From RGIG3009 sp045596745 (GTDB taxonomy: Bacteria > Bacillota > Clostridia > Oscillospirales > Acutalibacteraceae), in assembly GCA_045596745.1 (NCBI GenBank), contig JAZODA010000065.1:7981-71980 (forward strand): a DNA stretch of 64,000 nucleotides, written 5' to 3'. Of this stretch, positions 41,751-48,922 are shown in pieces. The first letter of the stretch is position 1. The number at the start of each line of letters is the position of its first letter. The position numbers and the translations under genes are program-made. The notes under the pieces were generated by a model. It worked only from the letters and a program-made list of their open reading frames with translations. It ran no database searches and was not told where the DNA came from.

Positions 41751-42485
41751 TTATCCTCTTGACCAACCACAGGGAATGTCGCCGTTTAACGCGGCGATAA
41801 TGGTTTGTGGCGTGCAATCGGGGAGTTCCAGATACGCGGCGGCTTCGCCTATATCGTCCAGTCGATGCGCGTCGGAGCTGAGTAGTAAAGGACAATCACC
41901 AATCGCGGCGTGACGCGATTTCAGCGCTTCGATATCCCCGGAGGCGGTGATTTCTATCGCAGTAAAGCCAACCGGAGGAACGTCGCCGAGCGCCGCCGTG
42001 ACGCTGTAGGAGGGGCGGTCGATATGGGCGGGAATTGCCACGCCGCCAAAAGAGCGAACCACCTCAACCACATCGTCCACGCTGATGCCGCTGGCGGTGG
42101 TCAGCAGAATATCCTGCGTGCCAATCGGCTCATCCAACGCGTTACAGATTACCTGCTCGCCGAAAATTTCGGGACGATTCTGAATCGGCGGCAGCGTGGG
42201 CGCGACTGCCGCTTCGAACGCCAGTGCGTTTTCCAGCGTGGGGAAGAGGCACACCACGTGCGCTTCTTCGGCGGTACACAGCTCCATACCGGGCAGAAAC
42301 GTAATGCCGATTTCGCGCGCCGCCTCCGCCGCAGCGGGGCAGTTGCCGCAGGTGTTGTGGTCGGTCAGCGCAATCGCATCCAACCCGAGAATTGCCGCCA
42401 TCTGCACCAAGTCGTGCGGCGTCATTTCCGCATCACCGCAGGGCGAGAGGCAGGAATGCAGGTGAAAATCGTAGTAAATTTTCAT
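41751..42485 (-). CDS. PHP-domain metal-dependent phosphoesterase
   Basis: A 244-residue PHP protein. FHLHS (H8, H10) and ALTDHNTCG (D42, H43) are the first two metal-site motifs; GMELCTAEEAHVVCLF and the late SSDAHRLDDIGE supply the rest, so the site looks complete. PHP enzymes hydrolyse phosphoesters of nucleotides, sugars or histidinol. Last gene of the hydrogenase-like operon, where PHP proteins recur beside sensory hydrogenases. Possibly removes a second messenger; that is inference. Confidence 0.87.
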   Translation of the reverse strand: MKIYYDFHLHSCLSPCGDAEMTPHDLVQMAAILGLDAIALTDHNTCGNCPAAAEAAREIGITFLPGMELCTAEEAHVVCLFPTLENALAFEAAVAPTLPPIQNRPEIFGEQVICNALDEPIGTQDILLTTASGISVDDVVEVVRSFGGVAIPAHIDRPSYSVTAALGDVPPVGFTAIEITASGDIEALKSRHAAIGDCPLLLSSDAHRLDDIGEAAAYLELPDCTPQTIIAALNGDIPCGWSRG

Positions 42486-42516
42486 CGTCTCGCTCCTTTC
42501 GGTGTAGGGTGGAAGC

Positions 42517-42843
42517 TTACAGCAGCTTCGAGAGGGCTACTGCCAACGAAAAGGCATCCTTATCACTGCGCAGTACGGTGATATTTTCGGTTTCGGCGCG
42601 TGCGCGTGCCGCATCATCCAACGCGGCGTTTTCGCACAGCACGAGGCAAGGCAGCTCTGCCAGCACGCACACCGCAATGGCGTTGACGTTGCCCATAACG
42701 CTGAACCACGCGCTGTCGGCAGGGGCGCGCCCCATTACCCAGCTGAGCAGGTCGCCGCAATAGCCGCCGACGACCGAACGGTCCAAATCGCCCTCGCACA
42801 GCACGGTCAGTTCCAGCGGTGCAATGAGATCGCGTACGGTCAT
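42517..42843 (-). CDS. DRTGG-domain-like protein, second copy
   Basis: A 108-residue protein resembling the DRTGG fold (VRDLIAPLELTVLCEGDLDR, YCGDLLSWVMGRAPADSAWF, VMGNVNAIAVCVLAELPCLV). The ATG at 42843 overlaps the stop of the hydrogenase-like gene by four bases, and GGAGAGGA lies upstream. DRTGG domains are small sensor or interaction modules also found beside CBS domains and hydrogenases. Only weakly similar to the other copy at 44574. Confidence 0.75.
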   Translation of the reverse strand: MTVRDLIAPLELTVLCEGDLDRSVVGGYCGDLLSWVMGRAPADSAWFSVMGNVNAIAVCVLAELPCLVLCENAALDDAARARAETENITVLRSDKDAFSLAVALSKLL

Positions 42844-44108
42844 ACGGTGTCCTCTCCTTCCACATCGTGCAAGCGTTGCCGCAAGCGGAAAATGCAATCG
42901 TTTTCATCGGCGAGTCCCAGCGCCACATCCTCTGCCAGTGCGTGGCAGGAGGGAGCGCCGCAGGAGCCGCAATCCAGTTTGGGCAACGTTTCGGCGATGG
43001 CATCCGCTTTTTGCATCAGCGCCATCGCTTCGAACACGTTTTCCGCCAGACGCAGGGCAGGGTTTTCCTGCAACGGCTGCGACCAGCGCAGCGCCGAAAG
43101 CTCGCCGATTTCACCGGCGCGGTTGCAGGAGACAGGCATATACTTCCGCAGATGCTTGATGCGTGCGCGGGCGACATAGCCGTTCTCGGTGGTAAACACG
43201 CCGCCGACACAACCGCCGGCGCAGGCGTTGAGCTCGATAAAATCAAGGTCGGTGAACTTCTCGTCCTCCAAATCCTCCAGCACGCGGATGACGTTCTGAA
43301 TGCCGTCTGCCGAAAGGTGGTTTTCGTTCAGCGTACCGGCCGCTTCGCCGCCGATAAACGACCAGCTGACGCCAATCAGACCGGAGTGCGAGAGCGGTTC
43401 TACCTGCTCGAGCTTATTCATTTTATTAAGTAAAGCGGGGTAGATATCGCTGATTGCCAAGACGCCATCCACCTGCGAGCGCGGCATCCCGATGGGGGCG
43501 TGCGCGTCGGTGTATTTGGCGGGACAAGGCGAAATGAAGAAAATGCCGATTTCGTCCGGTGCATAGCCGGTGCGTGCCATCACGCGCTGACGCGCCAGTG
43601 CCGCCGAAACCTCCATCGGGGATTTCATCGGCAAAACATGGTCGCACAGCTCGGGAAAACGCACCTGAATCAGCCGCACCACCGCCGGGCAAGCCGAGCT
43701 GATGACAGGCTTTTTCAGCTTGCCGTCTGCCAGCATTTGGCGCGTGGCGTCCGAAACGATCTCCGCGCCGCGCGAGACCTCAAACACTTCGTCAAAGCCG
43801 AGCTGGGTCAGCGCGGTGAGGATAACGTCCACATCGTCGAGATTGCGGAACTGTCCGTAAAGCGACGGCGCAGGGAGCGCCACCGAGTAGCGGTAGTTTT
43901 CCAGCATTTTCAGCGAATCGTGACGCGCTTTTTTGGCGCGGTGTGGGCAGATACGGATGCACTCGCCGCAATCAATACACCGTTCGGTGATGATGGTTGC
44001 CTTGCCGTCGCGCACGCGAATGGCCTGCGTGGGGCAATGCTTGATGCAGTTGGTGCAACCGACACATTTATCGGCATCCAGCGTAACGGAATGAACTAAC
44101 TGTGCCAT
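42840..44108 (-). CDS. [FeFe]-hydrogenase-like protein, probable H2 sensor
   Basis: A 422-residue protein. Residues 15-54 carry two 4Fe-4S motifs (CVGCTNCIKHCP, CIDCGECIRICP). The hydrogenase domain keeps the four H-cluster ligands: C140 (SSACP), C195 (SPCPAK), C296 and C300 (ACAGGC). The usual TSCCP cysteine that relays protons is alanine (A139). A C-terminal Fe-S motif (CGSCGAPSC, 380-388, plus C405) ends the protein. This composition, with RsbW-like and DRTGG neighbours, fits group C/D sensory [FeFe] hydrogenases rather than a catalytic enzyme. The ATG at 44108 has AAGGGTG upstream. Maturases HydE/F/G are not in the window. Confidence 0.85.
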   Translation of the reverse strand: MAQLVHSVTLDADKCVGCTNCIKHCPTQAIRVRDGKATIITERCIDCGECIRICPHRAKKARHDSLKMLENYRYSVALPAPSLYGQFRNLDDVDVILTALTQLGFDEVFEVSRGAEIVSDATRQMLADGKLKKPVISSACPAVVRLIQVRFPELCDHVLPMKSPMEVSAALARQRVMARTGYAPDEIGIFFISPCPAKYTDAHAPIGMPRSQVDGVLAISDIYPALLNKMNKLEQVEPLSHSGLIGVSWSFIGGEAAGTLNENHLSADGIQNVIRVLEDLEDEKFTDLDFIELNACAGGCVGGVFTTENGYVARARIKHLRKYMPVSCNRAGEIGELSALRWSQPLQENPALRLAENVFEAMALMQKADAIAETLPKLDCGSCGAPSCHALAEDVALGLADENDCIFRLRQRLHDVEGEDTV

Positions 44109-44127
44109 AACGGTTTTCACCCTTACT

Positions 44128-44550
44128 TTAATTCTCTCCAACAATCGTCATACGCATAACCGTTCCTTCTCCGGGGACGGTGTCGATGACAAGGTCATCA
44201 GAATATTTTTTGATGTTCGGCAGACCCATACCGGCACCGAAACCGAGGTTGCGCACCGTTTCGGTAGCGGTGGACCAGCCTTCCTGCATCGCCAAATCCA
44301 AGTCCGGGATACCCGGGCCATGGTCGCTCAGCGTGATGCAGACGCGGTCGGGGTCGATTTCCACGTCCGCGGTACCGCCGCCGGCGTGGATGACCATATT
44401 GATTTCGCCCTCATACATGGCGATGGCCACGCGACGAATGACATCGGGGCGGAAGCCAAGCTGCTTCAGCTTGCCTTTGACCGCGCCGGAGGCTTCACCT
44501 GCACGGGTGAAGTCGTCGCCGGGGACCTCATAATGCAATTTGATACTCAC
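44128..44550 (-). CDS. RsbW-like HATPase (anti-sigma/serine kinase type)
   Basis: A 140-residue GHKL ATPase. AIAMYEGEINMVIHAGGG is the N-box, LSDHGPGIPDLDLA the G1 box, and GFGAGMGLPNIKKYSD the G2 region, so ATP binding looks intact. Such domains act as serine kinases or anti-sigma factors. It lies between a DRTGG gene and the hydrogenase-like gene in the same operon and could be the output kinase of a redox or H2 sensor. GGTTGGTGAACC precedes the ATG at 44550. Confidence 0.87.
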   Translation of the reverse strand: MSIKLHYEVPGDDFTRAGEASGAVKGKLKQLGFRPDVIRRVAIAMYEGEINMVIHAGGGTADVEIDPDRVCITLSDHGPGIPDLDLAMQEGWSTATETVRNLGFGAGMGLPNIKKYSDDLVIDTVPGEGTVMRMTIVGEN

Positions 44551-44573
44551 AGCGGTTCACCAACCTTCCGCTG

Positions 44574-44921
44574 TCAGGTGGCGTCGCCACCGGCGAGTCC
44601 GTTCTGATACAGCAGACCGCAGGCGGTGAACATACGAAGCGGAGTGGTCATCAGCATAATACCGCGTTCCTCTGCGAGCTCAATCATTTCGGGAGTGGGC
44701 ACTTTGCCCCGCACAAAAACAATGCACACCATATCCATCATTTCGGCGGTGCGAATGACCTGCGTGTTAACCAGACCGGTAAGCAGCACCGACTGATCCT
44801 TCACAAATGCCAGCACATCACTCATCATGTCGCTTCCGCAGGCATTACGGACCTCCGTGTCCGCATGGTCGCCGCACCGAATTTCGGCGTTCAGAATCGA
44901 TTTAACATCCGCGATGGTCAT
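44574..44921 (-). CDS. DRTGG-domain protein, first copy
   Basis: A 115-residue protein. TIADVKSILNAEIRCGDHAD and ACGSDMMSDVLAFVKDQSVL fit the DRTGG N-half; LTGLVNTQVIRTAEMMDMVC is the family's central strand. The ATG at 44921 has AAAGGATG upstream, and the longer frame runs into the promoter. First gene of the five-gene operon. Confidence 0.85.
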   Translation of the reverse strand: MTIADVKSILNAEIRCGDHADTEVRNACGSDMMSDVLAFVKDQSVLLTGLVNTQVIRTAEMMDMVCIVFVRGKVPTPEMIELAEERGIMLMTTPLRMFTACGLLYQNGLAGGDAT

Positions 44922-44955
44922 AAGGGGATCATCCTTTCTGTGTTTACATATTTTC

Positions 44956-44984
44956 ATTATAACGGCAATTTGCAAAATATGCAA
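44956..44984 (-). promoter_or_regulatory. Promoter of the hydrogenase-like operon
   Basis: On minus, TTGCAT (44984-44979) and TATAAT (44961-44956) with a 17-base spacer. Confidence 0.8.
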
Positions 44985-45022
44985 GATGGGCGGTTCAAAA
45001 TTGCGAAAATCAAGAAAATCAG

Positions 45023-45051
45023 TTGACTATCCGTAATAAAAAGAGTAAAAT
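45023..45051 (+). promoter_or_regulatory. Promoter of serC-serA
   Basis: TTGACT (45023-45028) and TAAAAT (45046-45051) with a 17-base spacer. Confidence 0.8.
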
Positions 45052-45094
45052 GTTATATAAGCAAAATTTTTATTATCAACAGGAGGAATCAACC

Positions 45095-46180
45095 ATGGCA
45101 AGAGTGTATAATTTTTCGGCGGGTCCGTCCGTTCTGCCGGAAAGCGTGTTGCGTCGTGCGGCGGATGAGATGATGGACTACCAGGGCTCCGGTCAGTCTG
45201 TAATGGAGATGTCTCATCGATCTAAAACTTACGATGCAATCATCAAGGAATGCGAAGCACTCCTGCGTGAAGTGATGAACATCCCGGATAACTATAAAGT
45301 GCTGTTCCTGCAGGGTGGTGCTTCGTCCCAGTTTGCTATGATCCCGCTCAACCTGATGACGGGTAGCGGCAAGGCGGACTTCATCATCACCGGTCAGTGG
45401 GCGAACAAGGCTTACCAGGAAGCTTCCCGCTATGGTCAGGCAAAGGCAATCGCCAGCTCCAAGGACAAGACCTTCTCCTACATCCCCGAGTGGGACGAGG
45501 CGGACTTCACCCCGGATGCTGACTATTTCCACATCTGCATGAACAACACCATCTACGGTACGAAGTTCACCAAGCTGCCGGAGACCGGCAATGTTCCGTT
45601 GATCGCGGACGTGTCGTCCTGCATCCTGTCCGAGCCTGTGGACGTGTCCCGTTTCGGTATGCTGTATGCCGGCGCCCAGAAGAACATGGGCCCTGCCGGT
45701 CTGACGGTTGTTATCGTGCGTGAGGACCTCATCGGCGAGGCTCAGGAGAGCACTCCCACGATGTTCAAGTACAGCATCCACGCGGAAAACGATTCGATGT
45801 ACAACACCCCGCCCTGCTACTCCATCTACGTCTGCAAGATGGTTCTGGAGTGGATTCGCGACGAAATCGGCGGTCTGGAGAAGATGAAGGAACTCAACGA
45901 GAAGAAGGCGGCGCTGCTGTACGACTTCCTGGATTCCTCCAAGCTGTTCCGCGCGACGGTGGAAAAGAAGGATCGTTCTCTGATGAACATTCCGTTTATC
46001 ACCGGCAACGAAGAACTGGATGCCAAGTTTGTTAAAGAAGCGACTGCAGCCGGCTTTGTCAACCTGAAGGGTCATCGCTCGGTGGGCGGTATGCGCGCTT
46101 CCATCTACAACGCTATGCCGATCGAAGGCGTGGAGAAGTTGGTTGAATTTATGAAGGCGTTCGAAGCTGCTAACGCCTAA
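45095..46180 (+). CDS. serC: Phosphoserine aminotransferase
   Basis: A 361-residue fold-type I PLP enzyme that converts 3-phosphohydroxypyruvate and glutamate to phosphoserine. VYNFSAGPSVLPESVL at the N-terminus and YAGAQKNMGPAGLTVV, with the PLP lysine, are diagnostic. Usual length. AGGAGG precedes the ATG at 45095. It forms an operon with serA 12 bases downstream; together they make two of the three steps of serine synthesis. No serB-type phosphatase is adjacent. Confidence 0.96.
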   Translation: MARVYNFSAGPSVLPESVLRRAADEMMDYQGSGQSVMEMSHRSKTYDAIIKECEALLREVMNIPDNYKVLFLQGGASSQFAMIPLNLMTGSGKADFIITGQWANKAYQEASRYGQAKAIASSKDKTFSYIPEWDEADFTPDADYFHICMNNTIYGTKFTKLPETGNVPLIADVSSCILSEPVDVSRFGMLYAGAQKNMGPAGLTVVIVREDLIGEAQESTPTMFKYSIHAENDSMYNTPPCYSIYVCKMVLEWIRDEIGGLEKMKELNEKKAALLYDFLDSSKLFRATVEKKDRSLMNIPFITGNEELDAKFVKEATAAGFVNLKGHRSVGGMRASIYNAMPIEGVEKLVEFMKAFEAANA

Positions 46181-46192
46181 GGAGAGAACAGT

Positions 46193-47350
46193 ATGAACAT
46201 TCTGACTTTGAACAAGATCGCTGCTTGCGGTACGGACCGTCTGGGCAGCGGCTATACGGTTGGCGACGCCGTGGAAGCTCCCGAAGGCATCCTGGTGCGT
46301 TCCGCCTCCATGCATGATATGGAATTTCCGAAGTCCCTGCTCGCCGTGGCTCGTGCCGGCGCCGGTGTGAACAACATCCCGCTGGATCGCTGCAGCGAAG
46401 AGGGTATCGTGGTGTTCAACACCCCCGGTGCCAACGCCAACGCCGTGAAGGAACTGGTGATTGCCGGTCTGCTGCTGGCTTCCCGTAAAGTGGTTCCCGC
46501 CATCGAGTGGGCGCGCACCCTGAAGGGCCAGGGCGCCGAAGTCGGTAAGCTGGTCGAAAAGGGCAAGGGTCAGTTCGCCGGTCCCGAAATCCTCGGCAAG
46601 AAGCTGGGCGTTATCGGTCTGGGCGCTATCGGTGTTCTGGTTGCTAACGCAGCTCAGGCGCTGGGTATGGAAGTTTACGGCTATGACCCGTATCTGTCGG
46701 TGGATGCCGCTTGGAAGCTGTCCCGTTCGGTGCATCACGCCGCTACGCTGGAGCAGCTGTTCGCTGAGTGCGATTACATCACGCTGCACCTGCCGCTGAC
46801 CCCCGACACCCGTGACACCGTTTGCGAAAAGAGCCTCTCCATCATGAAGGACGGCGTTCGCATCCTGAACTTCGCCCGTGGCGAACTGGTTAACAGCGAC
46901 GATATGAAGGCGGCGCTGGCGAGCGGTAAGGTTGCCTCCTATGTGGTTGACTTCCCCTCCGACGAAATGCTGGAGGTCGAGAACGTTGTTGCAATTCCGC
47001 ACCTCGGCGCTTCCACGCCCGAGAGCGAGGACAACTGCGCTGTGATGGCTGCTGACGAGATTAAAGCGTATCTCGAGAGCGGTATCATCCGCAACTCGGT
47101 CAACTATCCCAACATGGAAACCGCCAAGACGACGGCGGTGCGCGTGTGCGTGCTGCACCGCAACATCCCCACCATGCTGGCACAGATCAGCACGCTGATC
47201 TCGGAAGAGGGCATCAACATCGATACGATGACCAACCGTTCCAAGAAGGATTATGCGTACACGGTGCTGGATGTCGCTGAAGATGTGGCAGACGCCACGC
47301 TGGAGAAGATCCTCGCGATCGACGGCGTTATCCGCGTCCGCAAGGTCTGA
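46193..47350 (+). CDS. serA: D-3-phosphoglycerate dehydrogenase
   Basis: A 385-residue NAD-dependent enzyme, the first step of serine synthesis. GAGVNNIPLDRCSEEGI and LGVIGLGAIGVLVANAAQAL are the substrate and Rossmann regions. INFAR-type FARGELVNSDDM and the catalytic His in IPHLGAST are present. The last 75 residues form an ACT domain (TTAVRVCVLHRNIPTMLAQI), probably for serine feedback. Shorter than the 520-residue type because the middle domain is missing. Confidence 0.94.
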   Translation: MNILTLNKIAACGTDRLGSGYTVGDAVEAPEGILVRSASMHDMEFPKSLLAVARAGAGVNNIPLDRCSEEGIVVFNTPGANANAVKELVIAGLLLASRKVVPAIEWARTLKGQGAEVGKLVEKGKGQFAGPEILGKKLGVIGLGAIGVLVANAAQALGMEVYGYDPYLSVDAAWKLSRSVHHAATLEQLFAECDYITLHLPLTPDTRDTVCEKSLSIMKDGVRILNFARGELVNSDDMKAALASGKVASYVVDFPSDEMLEVENVVAIPHLGASTPESEDNCAVMAADEIKAYLESGIIRNSVNYPNMETAKTTAVRVCVLHRNIPTMLAQISTLISEEGINIDTMTNRSKKDYAYTVLDVAEDVADATLEKILAIDGVIRVRKV

Positions 47351-47361
47351 TTGTAACAGAC

Positions 47362-47396
47362 AACGCCCACCGCAATGCGGTGGGCGTTTATTTTTG
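47362..47396 (+). terminator. Intrinsic terminator after serA
   Basis: Stem AACGCCCACCGC, loop AAT, GCGGTGGGCGTT, then TATTTTT. The following gene starts 15 bases on, so readthrough or a hidden promoter must serve it. Confidence 0.85.
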
Positions 47397-47410
47397 AGGG
47401 AGAGCGTTGC

Positions 47411-48178
47411 ATGGTCGGATATATTGTCGGCGGTGTGCTCGCGGCAGCGGTGCTGCTGTGGGGCGTTTTACCGCTGTTTTCAAAAGCACTGCATATTGGC
47501 AATGTGACGCTGATGGTCGTAGGAGCTGTCGGGCTGCTTTCGTGCGTGTATTTTTCGGAAGTGGCGGCGACAGTCAAAAACATCTGGCAGAGCGGCCTTG
47601 GAGGTCAGCTGGTGCTGATTGCGGTTGGATTGCTCGGTGTGTCGATTGCTGTGTTGTTTGTGGTGCTTTCGGTGCAGATGATACGTGCCAACTTCCGCAA
47701 ACCGCAGCCAAACGCGACTGTCGTTGTGCTGGGCGCCTCTCTTCGCGGAGACGAGCCGAGCAAATCACTGAAAATACGATTGGACGCGGCGGTTAGATAT
47801 CTTGCCGACAACCCACTGGCCGCATGTGTGGTTTCGGGTGGACAAGGGCGCGACGAGGCGTACACCGAAGCTTCGATTATGAAGAAATATCTGATTCGCG
47901 CCGGTGTGGATGAGAACCGAATTTTCGTGGAAGAGGCATCCTCCAGCACCTATGAAAATTTTGCTTTCACCCGAAAGGTGGTCGAGCAAAACGGGCTGTC
48001 ACCGCATCTGGCGGTGGCGACACAGGAGTTCCACCAATATCGCGCCGCGCAGTTTGCCGAGGCGATGGGGTTTGAGTCGGTTGGTGCTGTAACTGCGAAA
48101 TCGCGATGGGATTTGCTGGGCAGCTATTGGATGCGCGACTTGTTCGGACTCTGCCATATGCTGTTGTTCGGAAAATAA
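47411..48178 (+). CDS. YdcF/DUF218-family membrane protein
   Basis: A 255-residue protein. Three hydrophobic helices come first (about 3-25, 32-52, 60-92). The DUF218 (YdcF/SanA/ElyC) domain follows: VVVLGASLRGDEPSKSLKIR, CVVSGGQGRDEAYTEASIMK, EEASSSTYENFAFTRKVV. Such proteins act in envelope or vancomycin-related functions and bind nucleotide-like ligands, but the reaction is unproven. The ATG at 47411 has GGGAG 8 bases upstream. A terminator follows. Confidence 0.85.
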   Translation: MVGYIVGGVLAAAVLLWGVLPLFSKALHIGNVTLMVVGAVGLLSCVYFSEVAATVKNIWQSGLGGQLVLIAVGLLGVSIAVLFVVLSVQMIRANFRKPQPNATVVVLGASLRGDEPSKSLKIRLDAAVRYLADNPLAACVVSGGQGRDEAYTEASIMKKYLIRAGVDENRIFVEEASSSTYENFAFTRKVVEQNGLSPHLAVATQEFHQYRAAQFAEAMGFESVGAVTAKSRWDLLGSYWMRDLFGLCHMLLFGK

Positions 48179-48212
48179 AGAAAGACCTGTCTGTGTTTAG
48201 ACAGGTCTTTTT
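48178..48212. terminator. Bidirectional terminator
   Basis: Stem AAAGACCTGTCT, loop GTGTTT, AGACAGGTCTTT, then TTCTTTTTT; also A-rich on the left. Confidence 0.88.
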
Positions 48213-48217
48213 CTTTT

Positions 48218-48910
48218 TTATATACGGAACAGCGTGCGCAACGTGGCGGCGACGTCGTCCGTTTCGGGTGCGGAAGAGTGCGTCAGCGTTCCGCGCATCC
48301 GATAGGGATGACTGACGGCGGAAAGCAGTTCGACGTCGTTTTCGCCATCGCCGAAAGCCACCGCTTCGTCGGGGGTAATACCCAGTTTTTCCATCAGCTT
48401 GACAGCGGCGTTCCCCTTGTTGGCGCAGGGGGCAACCACTTCGGTCAAACTGTCATCGTAATAGGCGGTACGGTAGTACATACTTTTTTCGGGGCGGCAG
48501 CTGCCGAACAACTCCAGCTTGAGGAAGTCCTCGCCGATTTCGTTCGGGGTCTCTATCTTTTTGCCGTCGACAGGAGCATCTCCCAGAACGTACACCGTTT
48601 CCCGTCCGTGGACGGCGGCTTTGGGATAGCGCGCAAGCAACGACAGCGCGGCTTTGCGGGGCAGCGGACGCTTGTGAAGAATAAAATCGGGGCGGCGGGT
48701 AAGAGCGCCGTCAAGGCAGATAAACACGAGACGATGAGACAGCGCGCCAAACAGCGTCCGCAACTGCGGATAGGGGCGGCCGCTGGCGATGGCTACCGTA
48801 ATGCCGCGGTCGGTCAGGCGGCGCAGCGTGTCCAGCAAGTCGGCGGACAGGGCCGTAGTATTTCGCGGCAGCAACGTGCCGTCAACATCGCAAAAAACCA
48901 GTCGCAGCAT
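48218..48910 (-). CDS. HAD-superfamily (Cof-type) phosphatase
   Basis: A 230-residue HAD hydrolase. FCDVDGTLL (DxDGT nucleophile), ASGRPYPQ (motif II), NKGNAA (motif III lysine) and FGDGENDVELL (motif IV) are all present, and the C2-type cap lies between. Cof-type members dephosphorylate sugar phosphates, cofactors or nucleotides; the substrate is unknown. Start 48910, last gene of the mutS2 operon, 12 bases after mutS2. Confidence 0.9.
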   Translation of the reverse strand: MLRLVFCDVDGTLLPRNTTALSADLLDTLRRLTDRGITVAIASGRPYPQLRTLFGALSHRLVFICLDGALTRRPDFILHKRPLPRKAALSLLARYPKAAVHGRETVYVLGDAPVDGKKIETPNEIGEDFLKLELFGSCRPEKSMYYRTAYYDDSLTEVVAPCANKGNAAVKLMEKLGITPDEAVAFGDGENDVELLSAVSHPYRMRGTLTHSSAPETDDVAATLRTLFRI

Positions 48911-48922
48911 AGGGGGCCTCCT

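Noticed and set aside
42840..44108. Catalytic hydrogen-producing [FeFe] hydrogenase
   Set aside because: The proton-relay cysteine is alanine, and the neighbours are signalling proteins; sensory type is favoured.
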